From JANOYY01 sp043720395 (GTDB taxonomy: Bacteria; Actinomycetota; Acidimicrobiia; Acidimicrobiales; JANYDT01), in contig JAYSSR010000061.1 of assembly GCA_043720395.1 (NCBI GenBank), positions 25,642-89,641 of the forward strand: DNA of 64,000 bases, read 5' to 3'. A program made the position numbers and the translations under genes. The notes under the pieces were generated by a model. The model did not search any database. It was not told the origin of the DNA and saw only the letters and a list, made by a program, of their open reading frames with translations. Of this stretch, positions 9,101-16,149 are shown one piece after another. Position 1 is the first letter of the stretch. Each line of letters begins with the position of its first letter.

Positions 9101-9985
9101 ACAGAGACCGTCACGATCGAGGCGTCGAGCACGTGGACCTACGACCCCAATGCCGGGTACGTCACCGGTACGGCACTGATCTGCACACGTGTCGAAACCA
9201 CGTACCCGATGACGTCGTACAACCCGGCCGATCCGCACACAGGAACGGTCGTGCAGCTCGTCAATCCCTTCGACGGGGCCCACGACAACGGTGCCGGCAC
9301 CCGCGATCCCTTCGCGGAGTCGTTCACGCTGGGCTTCCGGCGCTGGAAGCAGTTCTGCAAGGTCCCCGCCGCACAGGTCCAGACGGGCCGGTACACAATC
9401 ACCGTCAAGACCAACCTCAACAACGAGTCGGCGGGCAACAACAGCTACTCGTTGCGCGCCGCCTGGCAGGGAGCAACCCCGACCGATCGATCCGAGGCCG
9501 GACTGCAGCTCTCGGCGATCGAGAACTTCCCGGTGTTCATCAACCTCGGTGGTTCGTCCACGTCGACGCTCTACATGACGCGCCTCCATCCAATTCATGC
9601 GAGCCGCCAGCTGCGACTCGAGCTGTTCGACATCGGCGACGTGTCCGGGTCCGGCAGCGTAAACCTGAAGATCCTGCCACCGCCCGACTCCAACGTCGGC
9701 GCGTCGTGGGGATGTTCGATGAAGCTCGTGGCGCAGAACGGCACCTTCAACCCGGTCGGCGTGAACACGAGTGACTGCTCGATCGTTGGCCTGAAACGTG
9801 TCGACTACAACGGCGCCGCGGTGCAGATCGACATTCCCATCCCGACGGGGTTCACCTGCGACATCAGCGTGCCGACGAACTGCTGGGCCCGCGTCCAGAT
9901 CACCTTCAACGGTGGCACCCAACCGACGGACCGAACGACGTGGTCGGCCGTCGTTCTCGGTGATCCGTTGCGCATCGTGCGCTGA
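6134..9985 (+). CDS. Giant TadG-like surface protein with VHL-beta-like and ricin-like modules
   Basis: A 1283-aa protein. Its N-terminus (RERGVAAVWVALTMTVLIGFVGMGIDVG then a QQAADQAALAGA helix) is the TadG/TadE 'pilus-assembly' anchor. The ectodomain holds four repeats of about 70 residues near 347-418, 742-812, 829-898 and 918-988. Each opens with a Cys-Ser/Pro-x-Thr/Ser stretch and follows the layout xNxRxxxVxVyw...C.E....PG....ST.xGxxxxxxD. This closely resembles the VHL beta domain, with a second Cys suggesting a disulfide per repeat. Between repeats 1 and 2 a TCLDANGTALNSQLRI..NTTQQFQL stretch resembles one ricin-type beta-trefoil lobe. Thr/Pro linkers (TTPPTTAPP) separate domains. The start is fixed by the ATGA overlap with TadE; an ATG at 6125 is the alternative. 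A role in surface adhesion or pilus assembly is inferred. Confidence 0.75.
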   Translation: MIGSHRVKSRGERERGVAAVWVALTMTVLIGFVGMGIDVGFWHYQGWKQQQAADQAALAGAVFLPEKPLLAAAAARESAKQNGFDSSVLTTTGTGGSANRLKVTLDRTHRSFFSQVVGKFRQNIVRSSTAEFVPPLTIGSPFARAGNDPEDAAGGNFNYWLSQHGPWARKHDGDRYASDICDAASGVAHPTPYGCAVSTQTRGMNADYERIGKYGYRYAVDVSSITPGKDLVFEVFDGVTSNVGNLCNWGNLPSPTQRNALSAYVGDADTRYRSGSEAGGLQWCSADEATRDASRANQYMDTEFSVYSQTRTVTTGGLVSNTTPPTTAPPIATTTTLPGGGATIAGPCSPATSTGATTLNVNNDRAASVKVYWVNTACLETLVATTTPGTTWTASTFEGYRYRFYDAVTGGLINEYTVPAPPSTVSYARRSLENSSGLPGNFLSTSGSLVAQSALTTTGAQQAASFEVTPALNGTVGCVSFKSAQSTPVYLSYASASGPVSFATNVSSAPSQTNATWCPTASATGMPTVRFTSSANASSYLWANGTSIATSTAPSSWSAAEWYVTMPAAPRANEPFPVSVWVTILNNGNRTCLDANGTALNSQLRINTCNANTTQQFQLQVDGSRYRLSSRGTSYIVRPNAGATAVGTYLRLESPAGTTQDSYLTTVSPGGVVTLSPDAGSVYISNYGATGSSVSARLRSTSPASYASTIRVGQAGQIFPISYSGSSGTQTISFVEHLNNTGTCPTSGTASDLTVTNPRTGPVGVYLLGASCRETFLGEVAAGGSKTFTGLYTGARLRIHDVSMNRLAAAVAISSVNQTYVVPTTGPGTPCSALSGAAATINFTNQRTAPVRVFAIDSSCNVIHVTTLATNGVWSASTYAGAVWQTVDTLTGGVRRTVTAVAGVQAVTEVEDTLTAGNCSTTTGIAQTLEVVNQRTTSLELRRIDDACVETVFAVIAPSSTTTYASHDGERWKIYEGAALVADQTMANPTETVTIEASSTWTYDPNAGYVTGTALICTRVETTYPMTSYNPADPHTGTVVQLVNPFDGAHDNGAGTRDPFAESFTLGFRRWKQFCKVPAAQVQTGRYTITVKTNLNNESAGNNSYSLRAAWQGATPTDRSEAGLQLSAIENFPVFINLGGSSTSTLYMTRLHPIHASRQLRLELFDIGDVSGSGSVNLKILPPPDSNVGASWGCSMKLVAQNGTFNPVGVNTSDCSIVGLKRVDYNGAAVQIDIPIPTGFTCDISVPTNCWARVQITFNGGTQPTDRTTWSAVVLGDPLRIVR

Positions 9986-10062
9986 CTTCGGTTTGACCCA
10001 TTTCGCCTGCCCACTTGTCTGTGACCGAGGTCATCGGCGAGTACCGATGAAAGCCGATCGGA

Positions 10063-10085
10063 TTAGTCGGGAATTCGGCTAACCT
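10063..10085 (+). promoter_or_regulatory. Sulfur-assimilation promoter motif, cysC copy
   Basis: The 20-bp near-palindrome TTAGTCGGGAATTCGGCTAA (10063-10082) overlaps a -10 box TAACCT (10080-10085), which is 7 nt from the cysC ATG. The same arrangement stands before the siroheme operon at 15348-15370, with the same spacing to the -10 box and a shared CTGTGCG just after it. The TTAG...CTAA dyad with central CGG/CCG resembles Rrf2-family (CymR/IscR-type) operators; the regulator itself is not in the window. Confidence 0.5.
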
Positions 10086-10092
10086 GTGCGCC

Positions 10093-10629
10093 ATGGCAAC
10101 CGGCGACGTGATCTGGCTGACCGGACTCCCCTCGGCCGGCAAGACGACCATCGGCCGAGCAGTGGCCGAGCGACTCGTGGGTGAGCGTCCGGTACAGCTC
10201 CTCGACGGCGACGAGCTGCGCGCAGCCATCGGCGGAGGACTCGGTTTCTCCCGCGCTGACCGCGAGGAGAACGTTCGGCGGATCGGCTTCGTGGCGGAGC
10301 TGCTCTCGAAGCATGGCGTCACCGTGGTCTGTCCCGTGATCTCGCCGTTCCGTAGTTCGCGAGATGAACTTCGGATGCTGCTCGGGCCTCGTTTTGTTGA
10401 GGTCTACGTGTCTACACCGGTAGACGTTTGTGCAGGTCGCGACGTGAAGGGCCTCTACGCGAAACAGAAGGCGGGTGAGATCAGCCATCTCACCGGGGTC
10501 GACGACCCGTATGAGGCCCCGCTCGCACCGGACCTTGAGATACCTACGCACGAGGTGCCACTCGCCGACGCTGTAGAACGCATCGTCGAGTTTGTAAGCG
10601 CACGTAGTGCATCCGGGGTCCGGTCGTGA
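10093..10629 (+). CDS. cysC: Adenylyl-sulfate kinase
   Basis: A 178-aa APS kinase that phosphorylates adenosine 5'-phosphosulfate to PAPS in the cytoplasm. The P-loop GLPSAGKTT is at residues 10-18, followed by the LLDGDELR motif, GLGFSRADREENVRRIG, and the KGLYAKQKAGEI..LTGVDDPYE segment characteristic of CysC. The length is normal for a stand-alone enzyme. It heads the cysC-cysH-cysD-cysN operon and appears leaderless (TAACCT 7 nt before ATG). Its TGA overlaps the cysH GTG as GTGA. An APS kinase beside an APS-type reductase is slightly redundant; PAPS may serve sulfotransferases. Confidence 0.95.
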   Translation: MATGDVIWLTGLPSAGKTTIGRAVAERLVGERPVQLLDGDELRAAIGGGLGFSRADREENVRRIGFVAELLSKHGVTVVCPVISPFRSSRDELRMLLGPRFVEVYVSTPVDVCAGRDVKGLYAKQKAGEISHLTGVDDPYEAPLAPDLEIPTHEVPLADAVERIVEFVSARSASGVRS

Positions 10630-11291
10630 ATGCTGTTTTCCTGACCGAGCGCGACCTCGCGGAGGCGTCCGCATCGCTTGAAGGGGCGTCCGCTTCCGAG
10701 ATCGTTCGCTGGGCCGTCGATCAGTTCGGCGACGGGCTGTGCCTCACGTCCTCGATGTCCGAAGCCGTGCTCATCGACGTGGCCCTCAAGGTCGAACCGT
10801 CGATCGAGGTCATCTTCCTCGACACGCAATACCACTTCCCGGAAACGCTGGAAACGCTCGTCGCCGTGCGGGAGAAGTACCAGGCGAACCTCAAGGTCAT
10901 GCGTCCCGACTTCCCGCTCGACGATCTCTGGGCGCTCGACACCGACACGTGCTGCGACCGTCGCAAGGTGCGGCAGCTCGACGCTGCACTGGTTGGCAAG
11001 TCGGCATGGCTGAGCGGGTTGCGTCGGGCCGACACCGCAGCGCGAGCCGACGCACCTATCGTGTCGCGTGATCGACGCGGCCTCGTCAAGGTCAACGCGA
11101 TCGCCTACTGGTCCGATGCCGACGTCGACGCGTACATCGCGTTGCACGACGTGCCCGTGAACCCGCTGCTGTCGCAGGGCTACCTGTCGATCGGCTGTTG
11201 GCCCTGCACGTCGAAAGTCGGCGACGGCGACGATGCCCGCGCCGGCCGCTGGGCCGGTACGAACAAGACCGAATGTGGGCTGCACCAGTGA
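10626..11291 (+). CDS. cysH: Assimilatory APS/PAPS reductase with 4Fe-4S cysteines
   Basis: A 221-aa thioredoxin-dependent reductase that reduces (P)APS to sulfite. The PAPS-reductase fold shows LTSSMSEAVLIDVAL, FLDTQYHFPETL and the AIAYWSDADVDAYI segment. Two cysteine pairs (TCCDRRKV and GCWPCTSK) provide the four ligands of a [4Fe-4S] cluster, the signature of enzymes that prefer APS. The catalytic C-terminal Cys is in TECGLHQ. The GTG start overlaps the cysC stop (GTGA). Reducing equivalents probably come from thioredoxin or a mycoredoxin-like partner. Confidence 0.93.
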   Translation: MNAVFLTERDLAEASASLEGASASEIVRWAVDQFGDGLCLTSSMSEAVLIDVALKVEPSIEVIFLDTQYHFPETLETLVAVREKYQANLKVMRPDFPLDDLWALDTDTCCDRRKVRQLDAALVGKSAWLSGLRRADTAARADAPIVSRDRRGLVKVNAIAYWSDADVDAYIALHDVPVNPLLSQGYLSIGCWPCTSKVGDGDDARAGRWAGTNKTECGLHQ

Positions 11292-11316
11292 ACGCCCCTT
11301 TTGCCTGGAGTCCGTT

Positions 11317-12240
11317 GTGACGCTCACCCTCTCTCCCCGCTCGCACCTCACGCAGGAACTTGCTGCCCTGGAGGACCAGGCGATCCACGTGATGCGTGAG
11401 GTCGCGGCCGAGCTGGAGCGTCCCGCTCTGCTGTTCAGCGGCGGCAAGGACTCGGTCGTGCTGTTGCGTATTGCGGAGAAGGCGTTCCGGCCCGGACGCT
11501 TCCCGTTCCCGATCGTGCAGATCGACACGGGCCACAACTTCCACGAGGTCACCGACTTCATCGCTCGACGTACGGGCGAGCTCGGAGAGCAGCTCATCGT
11601 CGGTTCGGTGCAGCAGTCGATCGACACCGGACGCGTCGCCGATCCGGGCCCGCTGGGCTCGCGCAACCGGCTGCAGAGCGTCACGCTTCTCGACACCATC
11701 GCGGCCCATGGCTTCGACGCGTGCTTCGGCGGCGGCCGTCGCGACGAGGACAAGGCGCGGGCCAAGGAGCGCATCTTCTCGTTCCGCGACGAGTTCGGGC
11801 AGTGGGACCCGCGCAACCAGCGTCCGGAACTGTGGCGGCTCTACAACGGACGGGTTCGCAAGGGCGAGAACGTGCGTGCGTTCCCGATCAGCGACTGGAC
11901 GGAACTCGACGTCTGGCGCTATATCCACGCGGAGAACCTCGAACTCCCATCGATCTACTTCGCCCATCGGCGAGAGGTCGTGGAGCGCGACGGCATGTTC
12001 ATGGCAGTCACGCACGTGACACCGACACTTGCGGGCGAGACATCTTCGGTCCGTTCGGTGCGCTACCGCACGGTCGGCGACATGACCTGCACGGGTGCGG
12101 TGTCGTCGACCGCGTCGACGTTGCCGGAGATCATCGCCGAGGTATCGGTCAGCCGGATCACCGAGCGGGGCGCGACCCGGGCCGACGACAAGTTCTCCGA
12201 GGCCTCGATGGAAGATCGTAAGCGCGAGGGGTATTTCTAA
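11317..12240 (+). CDS. cysD: Sulfate adenylyltransferase subunit 2
   Basis: A 307-aa ATP-sulfurylase catalytic subunit forming APS from ATP and sulfate together with CysN. The PP-loop LFSGGKDSVVLL lies near residues 38-50, and FPIVQIDTGHNFHEVTDF and FGGGRRDEDKARAKERIFSFRD are diagnostic. The chosen start is the GTG at 11317, preceded by GGAG with a 6-nt gap; upstream frames lack a signal. The C-terminus EDRKREGYF is the standard ending. Its TAA overlaps an ATG (12238-12242) that now opens only an 11-codon frame (see the duplication at 12228-12277). Confidence 0.95.
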   Translation: MTLTLSPRSHLTQELAALEDQAIHVMREVAAELERPALLFSGGKDSVVLLRIAEKAFRPGRFPFPIVQIDTGHNFHEVTDFIARRTGELGEQLIVGSVQQSIDTGRVADPGPLGSRNRLQSVTLLDTIAAHGFDACFGGGRRDEDKARAKERIFSFRDEFGQWDPRNQRPELWRLYNGRVRKGENVRAFPISDWTELDVWRYIHAENLELPSIYFAHRREVVERDGMFMAVTHVTPTLAGETSSVRSVRYRTVGDMTCTGAVSSTASTLPEIIAEVSVSRITERGATRADDKFSEASMEDRKREGYF

Positions 12241-12277
12241 TGAGCGCGGTTCCTATGCGTACGGGGTATTTCTGATG
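12228..12277 (+). repeat. 35-bp-period duplication creating an 11-codon ORF between cysD and cysN
   Basis: The word GGGGTATTTCT(A/G)ATG occurs at 12228-12242 and 12263-12277. The first copy ends cysD (TAA overlapping ATG), the second ends in TGATG, where the ATG starts cysN. The frame opened by the first ATG (12240) reads MSAVPMRTGYF and stops at 12273-12275, one base overlapping the cysN ATG. A small tandem duplication of the ancestral cysD/cysN junction explains it. Ribosomes could pass cysD, mini-ORF and cysN in a chain of one-base overlaps. Confidence 0.75.
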
Positions 12278-13552
12278 GGTCTGTCCGCGAGCCTTGAAAC
12301 CGACATCGAGCTCCTCCGCTTCGCCACCGCAGGTTCGGTCGACGACGGCAAGAGCACCCTCATCGGACGCCTGCTCCACGATTCGAAGTCACTGTTCGAC
12401 GACACGCTGGAGGCCGTTGCTTTCTCCAGCCAGCGTCGGGGACGCGACGGAATCGACCTCTCGCTCGTGACCGACGGGCTGCGCGCCGAGCGCGAGCAGG
12501 GCATCACGATCGACGTCGCCTACCGCTACTTCGCAACACCCAAGCGGTCGTTCATCATCGCCGACACGCCCGGACACGCCCAGTACACGCGCAACATGGT
12601 CACGGGAGCATCCAATGCGGACGTCGCGGTGATCCTGCTCGACGCGGTGAACGGGCTCACCGAGCAGTCGCGCCGCCACGCTGCGGTCACGGCCCTGCTC
12701 GGCATCAAACAGGTCATCCTCGCCGTCAACAAGATGGATCTGGTCGAATGGTCAGAGGAACGATTCGATGAACTCGCGGGTGAATTCGACGTCCTCGCCT
12801 CTCGGCTCGGCATCGCCCACGTGCAGCCAATCCCCATGTCGGCGCTGCTCGGCGACAACGTCGTCGACCGTTCGACCGCCACCGGTTGGTATGCAGGACC
12901 GACGCTGCTGGAGCACCTGGAGAACATCCCGGTCGCCGACGGCGAGGACATCGAGGGGCCACTGCGCTTCCCCGTGCAGTACGTGATCCGTCCGGCAACG
13001 TCGGACGCCGGGCGTCCGACACGGCACTACGCCGGCACGATTGCCCGCGGATCGATTGCGGCCGGCGACGACGTCGTGGTCCTCCCGGCGGGCATACACA
13101 CGACCGTCGTCGGGGTCGACACCTACGACGGTCCGCACGACCACGCCCACGCAGGCACTGCGGTCACGGTGCGCCTTGCAGAAGACGTCGACGTTGCCCG
13201 CGGCGACCTCCTCGTGCATCCGGGTTTCGAGCCCACCGTCTCACGAGAACACCGCCTCACGTTGTGCTGCTTCTCCACGACGCCACTCGTCGCCGGTCAG
13301 CACGTGCTGGTGAAGCACACCACGTCGACCGTGCGCGGCATCGTTCGAGCGCTGGAAGACCGCCTCGACGTGACCACGCTGGAGCGCACACCCTCCCCGG
13401 AGCGTCTCGGCATGAACGACCTCGGCACCGTGGTCGTTGCCACGGCCTCGCCGCTCCCCGTTGATAGGTACGCAGATCATCGCGTCATGGGAAGCGTCAT
13501 CCTCATCGATCCGGTGACCAACGCGACCATCGCCGCCGGCATGATCCAGTAG
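12275..13552 (+). CDS. cysN: Sulfate adenylyltransferase subunit 1 (GTPase)
   Basis: A 425-aa EF-Tu-like GTPase that drives APS synthesis by CysD. G1 GSVDDGKST lies near residues 17-25, the switch region has RAEREQGITIDVAYRYF, G3 is DTPGHAQY and G4 is NKMD. Domains II and III follow (GPLRFPVQYVIRP and the LTLCCFSTTPL segment). The length is that of a plain CysN, without the CysC fusion seen in many actinobacteria, consistent with the separate cysC upstream. The ATG at 12275 overlaps the stop of the mini-ORF that separates it from cysD. Confidence 0.95.
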   Translation: MGLSASLETDIELLRFATAGSVDDGKSTLIGRLLHDSKSLFDDTLEAVAFSSQRRGRDGIDLSLVTDGLRAEREQGITIDVAYRYFATPKRSFIIADTPGHAQYTRNMVTGASNADVAVILLDAVNGLTEQSRRHAAVTALLGIKQVILAVNKMDLVEWSEERFDELAGEFDVLASRLGIAHVQPIPMSALLGDNVVDRSTATGWYAGPTLLEHLENIPVADGEDIEGPLRFPVQYVIRPATSDAGRPTRHYAGTIARGSIAAGDDVVVLPAGIHTTVVGVDTYDGPHDHAHAGTAVTVRLAEDVDVARGDLLVHPGFEPTVSREHRLTLCCFSTTPLVAGQHVLVKHTTSTVRGIVRALEDRLDVTTLERTPSPERLGMNDLGTVVVATASPLPVDRYADHRVMGSVILIDPVTNATIAAGMIQ

Positions 13553-13779
13553 CTCTACCTCGCAAAATCACCTCCTGCACCGTCGGCGGCGGGCTCGGTC
13601 TCGGTCTCGTTTGCGCGCCGCCCAGCCCTCATCGAGCGCACCAGTCGAGAAACCCGGTGAACCCGGCTTCATTCGTGACGTTTCGTGCAGAGACCAACGA
13701 CCCATTGTTGACCACACAGAGTGGCCATACCTTCGGAGGGCGGTCGAATCGAGACCGCACAACCAAGCGAGGCCGACGA

Positions 13780-15243
13780 ATGAAATCCAGTTCCCGACGA
13801 CATCGAATCTCCCTGGCTCTGACCGCCCTAGTTAGCTTTGGTGGTGCCACCGGAGTCGCGACCGTGGCATCCCAGAGCGTGGCGTGGGCGGCATGCGACG
13901 GCATGGCCGTCGATTCGAAGACCGTTACGCTGCCAGTCGCAGCAGCCCAGATCAACGCACCCGCAGCGTGGGCGGCAGGGTTCGACGGCACCGGCGTCGA
14001 CGTTGCGGTGATCGATACCGGCGTGGTGGCGGTTCCCGGTTTGGGCTCCGCTGGAAAGATCATCGATGCAGCAGACCTCTCAACGGACTCCGGCAACGAC
14101 GCGCTTCGCTTCCGCGATGGCGAAGGCCACGGCACCAGCATGGCCGGCATCATCGCCGGGGATGGAACCGGCGGACCGCAGTCGAAGGGCGTCGCTCCCG
14201 GTGCTCGCATCGTCAACGTCAAGGTCGGAGCGAGCGACGGTTCCGTCGACATCTCCCAAGTCGTGGCCGCGATTGACTGGGTCGTTCAAAACAAGACGTC
14301 CTACGGCCGCAACATTCGGGTGATCAACCTCTCGTATACAACCGACGCGGCAACGGACTACAAGTCCGATCCGCTGACCCACGCTGTCGAAACCGCATGG
14401 AAGGCCGGCATTGTCGTAGTGGCCTCGGCCGGCAACGATGGCAAGGGCTTGCAGCGGCTCGGAAATCCCGCCGCCGACCCGTTTGTTCTCGCAGTCGGGG
14501 CAGCGTCCTTCGACGCCGCAAGAGGGAAATTCACCGTTCCCGATTGGTCCAGCCAGGGCAACGGAACGAGGAACCCCGATGTCGTGGCACCAGGCATGGA
14601 CATCGCAAGCCTTCGCGTGCCCGGATCACTTCTTGACGCGAGTTTCCCGGCGGCACGGTTCTTCGACCCGATCACTTGCACGAGCTTCTTCCGTGGCTCC
14701 GGCACCTCCCAATCAGCCGCATTTGCTTCTGGTGCCGTTGCCCTTCTGCTTCAGCAGCGCCCCTCACTCACGCCCGATCAGGTCAAGGCACTGCTGAAAG
14801 GCAGCGCTCGCTCCGCCTCGGGAAACGCCCAGAAGCAAGGTAGCGGCGTGATCGACGTGGCAGCGCTGCTCGCCGCCCCGACGCCAAACACCGCTCAGTC
14901 CTTTACGGCTTCAACCGGCAAGGGTTCCCTCGAGGCGGCCCGCGGTTCCAATCACCTGAAGAAATCGAAGGAGAAGCAGCCGAAGGAAAAGCAGTCGAAG
15001 GAAAAGGACTCGAAGGAAAAGGACTCGAAGGAGGAGGAGTCGGATGAACTCAAAGGCGAGAAAACGGTGCACGAATCAGCCTTCAACTCCGACGAGTGGT
15101 CACGGGCCTCAACGAATCGAGCCGCATGGACGAATCAGGTTTTTGACTCGACCGGCCGCTTCGTTTCCGGCACCTGGTCCGGGTCCTCATGGTCCGGGTC
15201 CTCATGGTCCGGATCGGCCTGGTCCGGATCAGCCTGGCGCTGA
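13780..15243 (+). CDS. Secreted S8 subtilisin-like protease with Lys/Glu and WSGSS repeat tails
   Basis: A 487-aa secreted serine protease. A Sec signal peptide (MKSSSRRHRISLALTALVS...AWA) precedes a catalytic domain with Asp79 (VAVIDTGV), His117 (GHGTSMAGI) and Ser310 (GSGTSQSAAFASG). After about residue 385 a low-complexity charged segment repeats K-E-K-x-S/P (SKEKQPKEKQ, SKEKDSKEKD). The protein ends in four tandem W-S-G-S-S/A units plus a final W. Similar Trp/Gly/Ser tails occur on actinobacterial subtilases; their role (wall binding or processing) is not settled. The start has AGCGAGG upstream. It stands alone between the two sulfur operons. Confidence 0.92.
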   Translation: MKSSSRRHRISLALTALVSFGGATGVATVASQSVAWAACDGMAVDSKTVTLPVAAAQINAPAAWAAGFDGTGVDVAVIDTGVVAVPGLGSAGKIIDAADLSTDSGNDALRFRDGEGHGTSMAGIIAGDGTGGPQSKGVAPGARIVNVKVGASDGSVDISQVVAAIDWVVQNKTSYGRNIRVINLSYTTDAATDYKSDPLTHAVETAWKAGIVVVASAGNDGKGLQRLGNPAADPFVLAVGAASFDAARGKFTVPDWSSQGNGTRNPDVVAPGMDIASLRVPGSLLDASFPAARFFDPITCTSFFRGSGTSQSAAFASGAVALLLQQRPSLTPDQVKALLKGSARSASGNAQKQGSGVIDVAALLAAPTPNTAQSFTASTGKGSLEAARGSNHLKKSKEKQPKEKQSKEKDSKEKDSKEEESDELKGEKTVHESAFNSDEWSRASTNRAAWTNQVFDSTGRFVSGTWSGSSWSGSSWSGSAWSGSAWR

Positions 15244-15337
15244 GAGGTCGATCTCCGAACGATGCCGCGGTGTCGCAACCGACCGTTGCGACACCGATGG
15301 ACAGCCAGACGGAACCAGCTTGAGGATTTTCAAGAAA

Positions 15338-15370
15338 CCCGACTGACTTGGTCGGGTATTGGTCTATGCT
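15338..15370 (+). promoter_or_regulatory. Sulfur-assimilation promoter motif, siroheme operon copy
   Basis: CCCGAC-N7-GTCGGG (15338-15356) is a perfect 6-bp dyad, and TTGGTCGGGTATTGGTCTAT (15348-15367) aligns to the cysC promoter motif at 10063. A -10 box TATGCT is at 15365-15370, with a weak -35 CTGACT at 15343-15348 (16-bp spacer) inside the dyad. Transcription would start at about 15377, exactly on an ATG. Confidence 0.5.
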
Positions 15371-15376
15371 GTGCGT

Positions 15377-15403
15377 ATGACCCGCCTGGGAGTGTCGCTG
15401 TGA
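15377..15403 (+). CDS. Eight-codon leaderless leader ORF (MTRLGVSL)
   Basis: The ATG lies 6 nt after the predicted -10 box, so it would be the first codon of the transcript. The frame reads MTRLGVSL and stops at 15401-15403, where GTGA couples it to the cobA GTG at 15400. Leaderless short ORFs that couple to sulfur genes and sense cysteine are known in mycobacteria, but those are Cys-rich; this one has no cysteine, so it may only serve to load ribosomes or sense another amino acid. No translation evidence is available. Confidence 0.4.
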   Translation: MTRLGVSL

Positions 15404-16149
15404 CGGTGCATCTCGTCGGCGCGGGCCCCGGCGATATCGGGCTTCTCACGTTGCGGGCGGCGGAGCTGATCAAACGCTGCGACGTGCTCGTGCACGACCG
15501 CCTCGTCGGTGCCGACATCCTCGCCCTCGCGCCGTCGCACGCGGAGCGCATCGACGTTGGCAAGCGTCCCGGTGACAGCGAGAGCCAGGTCCACATCAAC
15601 GACCTGCTCGTCAAACTCGGACGCCGCCACGAGTGCGTCGTGCGCCTCAAGGGTGGTGATCCCCACGTGTTCGGACGTGCAGCGGAAGAGCTGCTGGCCC
15701 TCCACGCGGCGGGCATCGCCACAACCGTGGTTCCCGGCATTTCCTCGGTGCTCGCGGCCCCGGCCGCTGTCGGCATCCCGCTCACGACCCGGCTCGCCGC
15801 GTCGGGCTTCACCGTGATCACCGCCCACCAGGACCCGGCCACGGATCGGACGCTCGACTGGCACGCGCTCGCGCACCTCGGCACGACCCTTGTGATCCTT
15901 ATGGGAGCGTCGAGGGCCGCGGCATTTCGTGACCGCCTCATCGCCAGTGGTATGCGCGCCGACCTTCCCGTCGCGATCATCACCGAGGCCTGCACCGAGC
16001 GAGAGTCCGAGCGTCGTATCGTTCTGTCGGAACTCGGAGTCGAACCGGTGCCGAACCCGTCCGTCATCATCATCGGGGCCGTTGCAGCACTCGACCTCAG
16101 ATCGCAAGTAATACCCTCAACCGCCACCACCCAGGAGGCACTCGCATGA
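15400..16149 (+). CDS. cobA: Uroporphyrinogen-III C-methyltransferase (siroheme branch)
   Basis: A 249-aa SAM-dependent enzyme that methylates uroporphyrinogen III at C-2 and C-7 to precorrin-2, the first step to siroheme. It shows VHLVGAGPGDIGLLTLRA at the start, VHDRLV, the VRLKGGDPHVFGRAAEEL motif and VVPGISSVLAAPAAVGIPLTTR. It is a stand-alone CobA/SUMT with no CysG dehydrogenase/ferrochelatase part, which must be encoded elsewhere. The GTG start has CTGGGAG upstream. It overlaps the reductase gene by ATGA, so cofactor and apoenzyme are co-made. Confidence 0.93.
   Translation: MTVHLVGAGPGDIGLLTLRAAELIKRCDVLVHDRLVGADILALAPSHAERIDVGKRPGDSESQVHINDLLVKLGRRHECVVRLKGGDPHVFGRAAEELLALHAAGIATTVVPGISSVLAAPAAVGIPLTTRLAASGFTVITAHQDPATDRTLDWHALAHLGTTLVILMGASRAAAFRDRLIASGMRADLPVAIITEACTERESERRIVLSELGVEPVPNPSVIIIGAVAALDLRSQVIPSTATTQEALA

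Noticed and set aside
9029..9922. Long minus-strand frame opposite the TadG-like gene
   Set aside because: Shadow frame without any recognisable domain; the plus strand has clear repeats and cysteines.
15338..15399. Cobalamin or SAM riboswitch before cobA
   Set aside because: The distance from the predicted transcript start to the gene is only about 24 nt, far too short for either.
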